Below, piece after piece: positions 35,333-43,516 of a stretch of 64,000 bases of DNA. The DNA comes from Thermoanaerobacter ethanolicus JW 200 (GTDB lineage Bacteria; Bacillota; Thermoanaerobacteria; Thermoanaerobacterales; Thermoanaerobacteraceae), in contig NZ_CP033580.1 in the NCBI RefSeq assembly GCF_003722315.1, positions 2,446,501 through 2,510,500 of the forward strand, written 5' to 3'. The notes under the pieces were generated by a model. The model was given only the letters and a program-made list of their open reading frames with translations. It had not been told where the DNA came from and searched no databases. The position numbers were made by a program, and so were the translations under genes. The stretch's first letter is position 1, and each line of letters starts with the position of its first letter.

Positions 35333-36327
35333 GACTCCCCCTCCAAAACTTCTTTATTTATAACGCCATCAGGAATTTCTCCTCTTAAGACCTTTTCTAC
35401 ATCTGAAACAACCTTGTCCCCCATACCTCTTAAGCATTCGTAAGTGTAAGCAGATGTGTGGGGTGTGATTATAACATTGTCAAAGGCTAAAAGGGGATGA
35501 TTCTCATCAATGGGTTCACCTTCTACTACGTCCAATCCTGCTCCTGCAACTTTTCCCTCTTTGAGTGCTTTTATCAAAGCTTCTGTATCTATAAGTTCTC
35601 CTCTTGCAGTGTTAACAATAAAAACATTTTTCTTCATCATAGAAAACTCTTTATGAGACAGCATGTGATAATTTTTTTCATTGAGTGAGGCATTTAATGA
35701 AATAATGTCAGAAGTTTGTAAAAGTTCTTCTAAAGAAACAGGCTGTGCTCCTCTTTTTTGTATCTCCTCTTCTGAAAGATTAGGGTCATATGCTATAACT
35801 TTTGCCCCAAAGCCATATTTTAATATTTCTGCAACTCTACTTCCAATATTCCCAATACCGATTATTCCTGCAACTTTATCTTTTATCTCATACCCCATGA
35901 AACTCGCTCTTTCCTGCCATTTGCCATCTTTTACCCTTAAAGATGCTTCTCTTACTCTCCTCATTACATCCATAAGAAGGGCAATTGCATTTTCTGCCAC
36001 TGCTTCTCTTTCTACAATTCCAGCAACTTTTGTGACAAGAGTGCCTTTTTCTGTGGCGCTTTTTATGTCTATAGCATCATATCCTATGCCATGGCGAGTT
36101 ATTAAAAGAGTCTTGTCTTTGTATTCAAAAAATTCTCTGTCATAATAGGGCTTTACACTGGCAATGATTATAGAATAGCCCATTAATTTTTCTGCTAAAG
36201 CTTTCCCCCTCATGTCATGAGGAAGTTCAAATCTTTCCACTTCCCCCAATGCTTTTAACTTCTCAATATGGTCAGGAAAATGCTTGCCAAAACTGCTAGA
36301 GTTGACAATCGCAATTTTTACACTCAT
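35320..36327 (-). CDS. D-isomer-specific 2-hydroxyacid dehydrogenase
   Basis: The 335-residue protein has the Rossmann motif GIIGIGNIGSRVAEIL (about 155-170), the substrate loop ITRHGIGYDAIDI near 80, the conserved IVNTARGELIDTEAL (arginine), the glutamate in GLDVVEGEPID and the histidine in ITPHTSAYTYE. It would interconvert a 2-keto and a 2-hydroxy acid, perhaps a keto-gluconate given gnd and the kinase remnant downstream. AAAGAAAGGAAGAT precedes the ATG. Substrate not determined. Confidence 0.88.
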   Translation of the reverse strand: MSVKIAIVNSSSFGKHFPDHIEKLKALGEVERFELPHDMRGKALAEKLMGYSIIIASVKPYYDREFFEYKDKTLLITRHGIGYDAIDIKSATEKGTLVTKVAGIVEREAVAENAIALLMDVMRRVREASLRVKDGKWQERASFMGYEIKDKVAGIIGIGNIGSRVAEILKYGFGAKVIAYDPNLSEEEIQKRGAQPVSLEELLQTSDIISLNASLNEKNYHMLSHKEFSMMKKNVFIVNTARGELIDTEALIKALKEGKVAGAGLDVVEGEPIDENHPLLAFDNVIITPHTSAYTYECLRGMGDKVVSDVEKVLRGEIPDGVINKEVLEGESWKI

Positions 36328-36349
36328 TTTTATCTTCCTTTCTTTATAT

Positions 36350-36431
36350 GTTAAATATTTCTTTCAAGTGATTTTCAATGTTTTTTGCAACCAAATCATA
36401 GTGCTCGTGTTCGTATTTATTTAAAATTCAG
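36350..36431 (-). pseudogene. Possible C-terminal remnant of a lost gene
   Basis: Between the DeoR gene and the dehydrogenase, a short open frame reads NKYEHEHYDLVAKNIENHLKE to a stop at about 36350. It has protein-like composition but no start. Could be a deletion remnant or chance. Confidence 0.25.
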
Positions 36432-36452
36432 TTTACTACTCCTTTTCTATTT

Positions 36453-37208
36453 TCACACGACTTCAATCTTCACATAATTTTTTAATTCCTCTATTATCTC
36501 TTTGTTTTCCTCTCCAGAAGTTATTATTTTCTCCACATCTTCAAAAGTAGCAAAAGATACCATTGCGACTTTCCCAAATTTGCTGCTATCTGCTACAACA
36601 ATTACTCTGCTTGCAGACTTTATCATAGATTTTTTTGCTTCTGCTTCAAAAATATCAGAAGTGGTAAGCCCTTTTTCTAATGAAATTCCACCTGTTCCTA
36701 AAAACAATATGTCGATGTTGTATTTACCTATACAATTTAAGGTTTCAAACCCTACCATTGAATGATTATCATGCTTTAATTTGCCGCCAGTAATAAAAAG
36801 ATTGATGTCAGGATTGTTGGCTAATTCTGTAGCAATGTTTAAGGCATTTGTTACTACCGTTATGCCTTTGAAATTTCTGATGGCACGGGCTATGTGATAT
36901 GTGGTAGAACCGGCATCTAAAAATATGACATGGCCTTCTTGTATTTCTGACACAGCCCTTGCTGCTATTTTTTGTTTTTCTTCTATATGCTCTTTAAATC
37001 TTTTGACAAGGGGAGGAATAATGATACTTTCTTTCAATACTGCTCCTCCATAGTTTCTCTCCACCAGTCCTTGCCTTTCCAACTCTTCCAAATCTCTTCT
37101 TATTGTCTCATCAGAAACATTAAACATCTCACAGAGTTCGGATACTTTAACAGCTTTCTTTTTTAAAATAATCTCTTTAATCTTATCTCTTCTCGTTGAA
37201 ACAAGCAT
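36453..37208 (-). CDS. DeoR-family transcriptional regulator
   Basis: The 251-residue protein has the DeoR winged helix (about 6-55: RRDKIKEIILKKKAVKVSELCEMFNVSDETIRRDLEELERQGLVERNYGGAVL) and the sugar-phosphate-sensing DeoRC domain with FLDAGSTTYHIA, VVTNALNIA and LFLGTGGISLEKGLT. It lies first in a minus-strand cluster before the 2-hydroxyacid dehydrogenase, kinase remnant and gnd, so it probably represses that set in answer to a phosphorylated sugar. A GAGAGGAAG site precedes the ATG. Confidence 0.92.
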   Translation of the reverse strand: MLVSTRRDKIKEIILKKKAVKVSELCEMFNVSDETIRRDLEELERQGLVERNYGGAVLKESIIIPPLVKRFKEHIEEKQKIAARAVSEIQEGHVIFLDAGSTTYHIARAIRNFKGITVVTNALNIATELANNPDINLFITGGKLKHDNHSMVGFETLNCIGKYNIDILFLGTGGISLEKGLTTSDIFEAEAKKSMIKSASRVIVVADSSKFGKVAMVSFATFEDVEKIITSGEENKEIIEELKNYVKIEVV

Positions 37209-37304
37209 TTACTTCCTCTCCTACACTTATTAGTCATTTTTATTCTTTCCATAAAGAACGTAATCCAACACCTCTCCGGGGCACAAATTAAAAACACACA
37301 TTTT

Positions 37305-37365
37305 GTTTGTGGATTCTATTGCTTTTAGTGTACTAATTCTACATAAATCCAAAAAATCCTTCTTT
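37305..37365 (-). promoter_or_regulatory. Dispersed intergenic motif, copy 6, upstream of the DeoR gene
   Basis: Minus strand AAGAAGGATTTTTTGGATTT then ATGTAGAATTAGTACACTAA, ending AATCCACAAAC, about 100 bases ahead of the DeoR start. Very similar to copy 5. Confidence 0.45.
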
Positions 37366-37411
37366 GTTTTAAAATTTTTTTCTTGGTTTTTATGGAATGT
37401 CTGGAATTGAA

Positions 37412-37442
37412 AAAAGGAATCCATAAAAGGATTCCTTTTAAA
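37412..37442 (-). terminator. Terminator after the glyoxylate-reductase-like gene
   Basis: AAAAGGAATCC and GGATTCCTTTT pair over 11 bases with a 5-base loop, followed on the minus strand by a T6 tract. It begins directly after the stop at 37445. Confidence 0.85.
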
Positions 37443-37444
37443 TA

Positions 37445-38416
37445 TTATTTATTCAATACATCTTTATTTACTAAAGTGCGAGGCACTCTTCCTTCTATTA
37501 CATCAATTATGTTTTGAGCCACAAGTATTGACATGTCCCTTCGCGCTTCTTCTGTTGCACTTCCTATATGAGGAAGCATTACGACATTGTCAAGCTGTGC
37601 GAGTTCTTCTTCAAAGAGAGGCTCTCTTTCGTACACATCTAATCCTGCTGCATATATGTCCTTGTTTTTTAACGCTTTTACAAGGGCTTTCTCGTCTACA
37701 ACAGGACCTCTCCCTGTATTTATCAATATAGCAGACTTTTTCATCAATTTTAATTCTTTTTCTCCAATCAAATGTCTTGTTTCAGGAGTTAATGGCACGT
37801 GTATGGAAACAAAATCAGATTCTTTTAACAAAGTATCCAAGTCTACATATTGAGCTCCTGTCTCTTCTTCAAACTCTTTCTTAGGACTTCGTGCAGTGTA
37901 CAAAATCTTCATGTCGAAGCCTTTTGCCATTTTAGCAAAAGCTTGTCCTATGCGGCCTGCACCTATTATTCCTAATATCTTGCCTGTTACGCCTTTTCCT
38001 AAGAAAAGCATTGGCGCCCAACCTTGGAATTTTCCTGCTCTCATAAATTTATCAGATTCTACCACTCTTCTTGCAGTTGCAAAAAGAAGAGCCCAAGCTA
38101 GTTCTGCAGTTGCATTTGTCAAAACATCAGGAGTATTTGTTATGTAAACTCCTCTTCTTGTAGCTTCTTCTAAATCTATATTGTCAAATCCTACAGCATA
38201 ATTTGCAACAATTTTTACTTCTTTTGCAGCTTCAAAAAACTCTTTGTCTACTTTGTCTGTAAGCTGTGTGATTACAGCATTTTTGCCCTGTACTTTTTCA
38301 AGTAACTCTTCTTTTGTAAGCATTCTGTCGTAAGGGCTTACTTCTACCTCGCAATACTTTCTCAAAAGATTAAGTCCCTCTTCAGGAATAGCTCTTGTCA
38401 CAAAGACTTTAAACAT
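37445..38416 (-). CDS. gyaR: Glyoxylate/hydroxypyruvate reductase-like 2-hydroxyacid dehydrogenase
   Basis: About 323 residues, closely following thermophile glyoxylate reductases: FVTRAIPEEGLNLLRKYCEVEV, NYAVGFDNIDLEEATRRGVYITNTPDVLTNATAELAWAL, GIIGAGRIGQAFAKMAKGFDM (Rossmann), ILINTGRGPVVDEKALV, GLDVYEREPLF and MLPHIGSATEEAR (R, E, H triad). It reduces glyoxylate or hydroxypyruvate with NAD(P)H. The start MFKVFV is chosen; GGAGG lies ten bases upstream. It follows an AEC transporter by 17 bases, so the two form an operon, perhaps for export or uptake of a hydroxy acid. Confidence 0.85.
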   Translation of the reverse strand: MFKVFVTRAIPEEGLNLLRKYCEVEVSPYDRMLTKEELLEKVQGKNAVITQLTDKVDKEFFEAAKEVKIVANYAVGFDNIDLEEATRRGVYITNTPDVLTNATAELAWALLFATARRVVESDKFMRAGKFQGWAPMLFLGKGVTGKILGIIGAGRIGQAFAKMAKGFDMKILYTARSPKKEFEEETGAQYVDLDTLLKESDFVSIHVPLTPETRHLIGEKELKLMKKSAILINTGRGPVVDEKALVKALKNKDIYAAGLDVYEREPLFEEELAQLDNVVMLPHIGSATEEARRDMSILVAQNIIDVIEGRVPRTLVNKDVLNK

Positions 38417-38433
38417 TTGTATCACTCCTCCAA

Positions 38434-39354
38434 TTAAAATATGTTAACCAATACCAAAAATATTGGTATTGTCAAAAGCGAAATCAAGTTTGTAACAAAC
38501 ACTCCTGCAGAAGCAAAACTATTTTTTTCGCTCATTTGCCTCGCAACAATGGCTACTGTCATCATCGTTGGCATTGCTGCCTCTAAAGCTGCAACCTTTT
38601 TGGCATCAAGGGGTAAATTTAAAAAGTACACAATCCCAAAAGCTATTAAAGGAGACAAAATGAGCTTTATTATTGCTGCAAGATAAACAAAATAGTCTAT
38701 ATTGCTTTTTTTGATTATATACATGTTCATCCCTATAAACATTATAGCCAGAGGAATAGTTACACTACCTATCATTTGTGCACTTTTCAGTATTACCTCT
38801 GGTATTTTGATTCTTGATATCACTATTAAAAAACTCAAAGCAAGAGAAGCAAAAGAAGGATTTAGAAGTTTTTTTAAACCATTTATGTCAAAAGATTTTT
38901 CTTCAGACAAAATCCAAACTCCTAAAGTCCAAAATAAAGCTGTGTGCCCTAAATCGTAAAGGATAACATAAGGTATACTTTTATCTCCAAATAAGGCAAT
39001 GTTTATGGGAAGCCCTAAAAATAAAGTATTGCTAAAAGAGGAAATCGCATACAACACATTTTTCTTTTCTTCTGGAGCTTTAAGTAATTTAAAAATAGCC
39101 ATTGAAACTAATAATGTCAAAACTAACGTAGAGAAGCTTACAAAAGGCAGTATATAAGCAGTTCTAAGTAGTGCTGGCGTATAATTAGAATACATGTTGT
39201 GAAAGATAAGTAAAGGTGTTGTAACTAAAATGATCAAATCCGCCAGCATTTTAAAGTGTTCTTGCTTAACTAATTTTATATAGGTGATATAATATCCTAC
39301 TGCCATTACAATAAAAATCTCTACAAGTATCTCTGCCATTTTTGATATGACCAT
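38434..39354 (-). CDS. AEC (auxin efflux carrier-like) family transporter
   Basis: The roughly 306-residue protein has about ten hydrophobic segments in two halves and the Mem_trans features LIILVTTPLLIFHNMYSN, SSFSNTLFLGLPINIALFGD and AMPTMMTVAIVARQM. Family members move malate, other carboxylates or auxin. The start MVISKMAE is chosen because GAGGTGG precedes it. Coupled with a hydroxyacid dehydrogenase downstream, an organic acid is the likely cargo. Confidence 0.85.
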   Translation of the reverse strand: MVISKMAEILVEIFIVMAVGYYITYIKLVKQEHFKMLADLIILVTTPLLIFHNMYSNYTPALLRTAYILPFVSFSTLVLTLLVSMAIFKLLKAPEEKKNVLYAISSFSNTLFLGLPINIALFGDKSIPYVILYDLGHTALFWTLGVWILSEEKSFDINGLKKLLNPSFASLALSFLIVISRIKIPEVILKSAQMIGSVTIPLAIMFIGMNMYIIKKSNIDYFVYLAAIIKLILSPLIAFGIVYFLNLPLDAKKVAALEAAMPTMMTVAIVARQMSEKNSFASAGVFVTNLISLLTIPIFLVLVNIF

Positions 39355-39421
39355 TTTATTCCACCTCAATTGCCCTTACTTTTGATTATACCATAAATTT
39401 TAACTTTATATAAATAAAAGC

Positions 39422-39607
39422 AAGAGCTCAACTGCTGTGGCTGAGCTCAGTTTGTTGACAAAGTTAAAAAATATTCAAAGGAGATATTTTGCATCGTCAC
39501 TCCGATGTTCCAAAGCGACAAAACTAAACTCGACCTTATGCAAAATATCTCCTTTACGAAAGTTTGTCTACAGTCTGAGCCCAACCGCTGTGGTTGAGCT
39601 CTTTTGT
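39422..39607. repeat. 186-bp palindromic element (MITE-like) with terminal hairpins
   Basis: The gap after the isomerase gene is filled by a long imperfect palindrome: GAGCTCAAC...GCTGAGCTCAG at the left end and its complement at the right, then TTTGTTGACAAAGTT/AACTTTCG..., then a perfect 17-bp pair AAAGGAGATATTTTGCA (about 39478-39494) with TGCAAAATATCTCCTTT (about 39539-39555). Half copies recur at 45590 (hairpin) and 48554 (inner arm). No ORF. Confidence 0.75.
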
Positions 39608-39609
39608 TT

Positions 39610-40539
39610 CTACTTTACAAATTGGCTTAAGTGTTTTAATCCTAAAAGAAGCCCTTCTTTTACTTTTTCTTCACTGCCTTCATATAGAGGGTCTTCATGT
39701 TCTATGCTTATTACCCCATTATATCCATTGTCTTTTAGCGCCTTTATAAACTTGCCCCAATCTACATTTCCCATACCTGGCATTCGGTATCTCCAGTATC
39801 CAAATTCGCCATGCGTTCCTGTGTAAAGCTGTCTGTTGAAAACTCCATATCGCTTAAATTTATCCTCAAACACTTCTGTGTCTTTTGCGTGTACATGAAA
39901 TATTCTATCTTTAAACTCTGGTATCACATCTATATAGTCTATAAACTGCCAAACAAGATGGGAAGGGTCAAGATTTAAACCAAAGTTTTTAGAAGGTATC
40001 CTTCTAAACATCTCCTCCCAAAGCTCTGGTGTAAAAGATATGGTTCCTGGAAGGCCAGGTACCTGCCATCCTTCCATAGGGCAATTTTCGATTATAATTT
40101 TTATTCCTTTGTCTTCCGCATAGCTTATTATATCAGTAAAAACTCTTTCAAATTCATCAAAATTGTCTTTTATGCTCTTTTCAATGTTTCTCCCTACAAA
40201 AGTCCCCACCATGTCAGTCCCAAGCATTTTAGCTACATCAATGCACTTTTTTAAGTGATTGTTTATAAACTTTCTCTTTTCTGGGTCTCTGTCAAGGTTG
40301 TTGTCATAATATGCAAGAGATGAAATTGTGAGCCCGTACTCCTTAAAATATTTTTTTATTTCTTCCGCCTCTTCAGGTGTGAGATTTTCTACATCTATGT
40401 CACTGGCAGAATAATCCCTCGTATTGTCTTTAGGCCAGCAGGCAATTTCCAGTGATTTAAACCCATTTTCACTTGCCCACTTAGCTTTTTCTTTAAGAGG
40501 CATATTCCCAAGACATACTGTTAAAAATCCTAAATACAT
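39610..40539 (-). CDS. Sugar phosphate isomerase/epimerase (AP-endonuclease-2-like TIM barrel)
   Basis: The 309-residue protein belongs to the xylose-isomerase-like TIM barrels. Visible are GFKSLEIACWP, LGTDMVGTFVGRN, IIIENCPMEGWQ, GLNLDPSHLVWQ, IFHVHAKDTEVF and ISIEHEDPLYEG, where E, D, H and E bind the metal. It lies last in the LacI-controlled operon of two dehydrogenases and two isomerases, directly after the other isomerase. Related proteins act on inositols or keto sugars; the reaction here is unknown. Confidence 0.86.
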   Translation of the reverse strand: MYLGFLTVCLGNMPLKEKAKWASENGFKSLEIACWPKDNTRDYSASDIDVENLTPEEAEEIKKYFKEYGLTISSLAYYDNNLDRDPEKRKFINNHLKKCIDVAKMLGTDMVGTFVGRNIEKSIKDNFDEFERVFTDIISYAEDKGIKIIIENCPMEGWQVPGLPGTISFTPELWEEMFRRIPSKNFGLNLDPSHLVWQFIDYIDVIPEFKDRIFHVHAKDTEVFEDKFKRYGVFNRQLYTGTHGEFGYWRYRMPGMGNVDWGKFIKALKDNGYNGVISIEHEDPLYEGSEEKVKEGLLLGLKHLSQFVK

Positions 40540-41289
40540 CTACATTTCCTCCTCTAAAATCTTTTTTAAATTTTCAAAACTAATTTTCACACTTTCAATT
40601 GGAGGTCTTTTACACACATCCTGTTCAACAATTAGCCATTTAACTCCATTTTCTTTTGCAATTTTTATTACTTCTTTAAAATTGATAATTCCATTTCCTA
40701 TTTCAGTAAAAGACCTGTCCTTTTTATCCATGTCTTTTAAGTGAATTAAAGGTAGTCTATTGGAGAATTTTTTAAGATATTCTAACGGGTCAACTCCCGC
40801 ATATGTAACCCAATACGCATCGATTTCAGCTTTTACAAGGTCTTTATCTGTATTTTTGTAAAGTATATCAAGTCCATATTCTCCATCGTATATTTCAAAT
40901 TCGTGATTGTGGTTGTGATAGCAAAACTTAAGTCCCTTTTCCCTACACTTTTCACCTATTTTATTAAACAACTTTGCTGTTTCAATATAATCCTCTCTTG
41001 ACTTGTACTCATTCCACGGACAGACGATGTATTTATTGCCTATTTCAAGGTTATAATCTATCACTTCCTCAAGATTGTTTTTCAATAAATCTATTCCTAC
41101 ATGACTACCAGCAGCTTTTAATCCTAATTTATCAAGCGTTTTTCTTAATTCTGATGCTTTTAAACCGCCATATCCTGCAAATTCCACTCCTTCGTATCCT
41201 ATTTCCGCAACCTTTTCAAGAGTACCTGTAAAATCTTTTTGTGTCTCCTCTCTCAAAGTGTAAAGTTGAAGTGCTATAGGTATACTCAT
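40540..41289 (-). CDS. Sugar phosphate isomerase/epimerase (shorter TIM-barrel paralogue)
   Basis: The 249-residue protein has IALQLYTLREE, GYEGVEFAGYG, GLKFCYHNHNHEFEIYDG, AEIDAYWVTYAGVDPLEYLKKFSNRLPLIHLKDMD and WLIVEQDVCKRPP, all typical of IolE-like or 3-keto-sugar isomerases. It abuts the next gene with no gap. Together with the Gfo/Idh proteins upstream it may form a pathway that oxidises, isomerises and cleaves an unusual hexose or inositol. Confidence 0.86.
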   Translation of the reverse strand: MSIPIALQLYTLREETQKDFTGTLEKVAEIGYEGVEFAGYGGLKASELRKTLDKLGLKAAGSHVGIDLLKNNLEEVIDYNLEIGNKYIVCPWNEYKSREDYIETAKLFNKIGEKCREKGLKFCYHNHNHEFEIYDGEYGLDILYKNTDKDLVKAEIDAYWVTYAGVDPLEYLKKFSNRLPLIHLKDMDKKDRSFTEIGNGIINFKEVIKIAKENGVKWLIVEQDVCKRPPIESVKISFENLKKILEEEM

Positions 41290-41306
41290 TTTAATTTTTT
41301 CCCCCT

Positions 41307-42356
41307 TTAACCTAAAACTATTTCCTTACCTTTTTCAGCTGATTCATAGGCACCGTCTATTATTCTCATGAGAATTGCCCCTTCTTCAGCAGAAGCCAGA
41401 GGCTCTTTGTCATTTTTTATGCAGTCAACAAAATGTTCAAATTCATTTAAAGGCGACTTTGGATAATTGGTGTCGGGAACTATTTCAATCAATGTCTCAA
41501 CAATTTCCGAAAATACTTTAAGCTGTCCGTTTTTAAACCATATGCCACCTTTATCACCTAAAATTTCATAGTAATTGTAATCTCCCTCAATGTTGGAAGC
41601 CCAGCTGAATTCAAAGTCAATTGTGGCACCATTTTTAAGCCTTACAAAGCCTACTGCCATATCCTCCACATCGTAAATTCCATCCCCGCTTTTTGCATAA
41701 TTCCAGCTGTTTAAACTGTTGCTATTTGAAAACTTAGAATAAGTAGCTGCTGACACAGATTGCACCTCTGGGTATCCCATGAAATACAAGACTAAGTCTA
41801 AAAAATGTACACCTAAATCAATTAATGGACCTCCTCCAGACAATTTCTTATTTGTAAACCATCCGCCCTTTCCAGGAATGCCTCTCCTTCTCCTCCAGCC
41901 AGTCTTTACATGGTATATTTCGCCTATATACCCTTCCTCTATATATCTTTTTACAAAGAAAGATTCATTTGTAAACCTATTATTTAATCCTATCATAAAC
42001 TTCCTTTTGTATTTATTTTTTGATTCAATGACCTCATAAGCTTCCTTTGCATTTAGAGTTATAGGTTTTTCACAATGCACATGAATTCCCTTTTCCATCG
42101 CTTTTATAGAAATAGGCGCATGTAAATAATTTGGGGTACACACGCTTATAAGGTCTAGTTTTTCTCTTGCAAACATTTCTTCATAATCTGTATAAACGTG
42201 AGGTATATTGTACTTTTCCGCTAATCTTTTTGCAGCCTCTATATCCGGATCAGATATGGCTACAATTTCAACATCTTCTACTTTTGAATAACCATTTAAG
42301 TGTTTGTAATCAGCAACTGACCCTGCACCAACACATGCATATTTAAGTTTTCCCAT
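41307..42356 (-). CDS. Gfo/Idh/MocA-family oxidoreductase
   Basis: The 349-residue protein has the N-terminal Rossmann fold (YACVGAGSVADYKHLNGYSKV...AISDPDIEAAKRLAEKY), the conserved HCEKPITLNAKEAYEVIE with catalytic-site lysine, and the C-terminal substrate domain with GGGPLIDLGVHFLDLVLYFMG. These NAD(P) enzymes oxidise or reduce sugars such as inositol or glucose. It follows the other Gfo/Idh gene by 14 bases. Confidence 0.92.
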   Translation of the reverse strand: MGKLKYACVGAGSVADYKHLNGYSKVEDVEIVAISDPDIEAAKRLAEKYNIPHVYTDYEEMFAREKLDLISVCTPNYLHAPISIKAMEKGIHVHCEKPITLNAKEAYEVIESKNKYKRKFMIGLNNRFTNESFFVKRYIEEGYIGEIYHVKTGWRRRRGIPGKGGWFTNKKLSGGGPLIDLGVHFLDLVLYFMGYPEVQSVSAATYSKFSNSNSLNSWNYAKSGDGIYDVEDMAVGFVRLKNGATIDFEFSWASNIEGDYNYYEILGDKGGIWFKNGQLKVFSEIVETLIEIVPDTNYPKSPLNEFEHFVDCIKNDKEPLASAEEGAILMRIIDGAYESAEKGKEIVLG

Positions 42357-42370
42357 ACAAAAGCCTCCAT

Positions 42371-43459
42371 TTACCTGTTAAAATATACTGGTTCTCCTGT
42401 TTTCGCAGATGTATAAATAGCCTCTAGTATCTCAGTTACTACAAGAGCTTCTTCTGGTTTTACAACAGGCTCTGTATCGTTTATGATGCAATCAATCCAA
42501 GCTTTTGCTTCTAAAAATCCTGGGTCATCTGATTTACCTTCATAGAAATCTACTCCACCTACATCAGTAGAAACTTTAGTTGTATAAAGCCTTCCAAATT
42601 TCTCTCCATTTATGCGAAGTCCATCTCTCATGTCAGCTCCGCCTTCTGTTCCACACAAAGTGGTCATAGCCTCGCCAACCTCTAAAGTATTTAAAGCCCA
42701 ACTGGACTCTAATATAATGGTAGCCCCATTCTCCATTACTATAAATCCAAAAGCTGAATCTTCAACTGTGAACTTTTCAGGGTCCCATGGTCCCCAAGCA
42801 TTCGCAGCATTTGCCTTTTTGCCTAATTTATAGTAGGCGCTTCCCATTACAACTTTAGGCTTATAGTTATTCATCATCCACAATGTCAAATCAAGGGCAT
42901 GTGTTCCTATATCGATTAAAGGCCCACCGCCTTGCTCTTCTTCATTCAAGAAAACACCCCATGTAGGTACCGCGCGGCGACGTATAGCATGAGCCTTAGC
43001 AAAATATATTTCTCCTAGTTCACCATTTTGACAAACTTTATGTAAATATTGTGAATCTGGTCTAAAGCGATTTTGATACCCTATAGTCAATTTTTTATCT
43101 GTTTTCTTATATGCTTCCACCATTCTTCTGGCATCTGCAGCAGTCTTAGCCATAGGTTTCTCACACATTACATGTTTCCCTGCATAAAGAGCATCAACAG
43201 TTATGTCTGCATGAGACTTGTTGGGAGTGCAAACATGAACCACATCTATCGTTTTATCTTCAAGAAGTTTTTTGTAATCCGTATATACTTTCGCGTCTTT
43301 TGTACCATATTCCTTTGCCGCTTTCTGAGCCCTCTCTTCTATGATGTCACAAAAAGCCACCATTTCAACATTGCCTAGTTTTGCCAAAGAGGGCATGTGT
43401 TTGCCAAAAGCAATTCCTCCACAACCTATAATTCCTACTCTAAGTTTTTCTTTTACCAT
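42371..43459 (-). CDS. Gfo/Idh/MocA-family oxidoreductase
   Basis: The roughly 362-residue protein has LRVGIIGCGGIAFGKHMPSLAKLGNVEMVAFCDI (Rossmann), HVMCEKPMAKTAADARRMV and GGGPLIDIGTHALDLTLWMMNNYKPK. The start MVKEKLRVG is preferred over an ATG 15 bases earlier because GGGAGGAATTTTT precedes it. First enzyme gene after the LacI regulator; the pair of dehydrogenases is a common arrangement for 3-keto-sugar or inositol interconversion. Confidence 0.92.
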   Translation of the reverse strand: MVKEKLRVGIIGCGGIAFGKHMPSLAKLGNVEMVAFCDIIEERAQKAAKEYGTKDAKVYTDYKKLLEDKTIDVVHVCTPNKSHADITVDALYAGKHVMCEKPMAKTAADARRMVEAYKKTDKKLTIGYQNRFRPDSQYLHKVCQNGELGEIYFAKAHAIRRRAVPTWGVFLNEEEQGGGPLIDIGTHALDLTLWMMNNYKPKVVMGSAYYKLGKKANAANAWGPWDPEKFTVEDSAFGFIVMENGATIILESSWALNTLEVGEAMTTLCGTEGGADMRDGLRINGEKFGRLYTTKVSTDVGGVDFYEGKSDDPGFLEAKAWIDCIINDTEPVVKPEEALVVTEILEAIYTSAKTGEPVYFNR

Positions 43460-43516
43460 AAAAATTCCTCCCATGATTATATTTAAATTTGTATTTTTAA
43501 GACAAAACTTTATTCT

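Noticed and set aside
32966-37330. AATCCACAAA words near the motif copies, as DnaA boxes
   Set aside because: They differ from TTATCCACA and are not clustered; no other origin features are nearby.
39437-39826. Plus-strand frame covering the palindromic element
   Set aside because: It runs through the inverted repeat and into the complement of the isomerase gene without protein-like content or a ribosome site.
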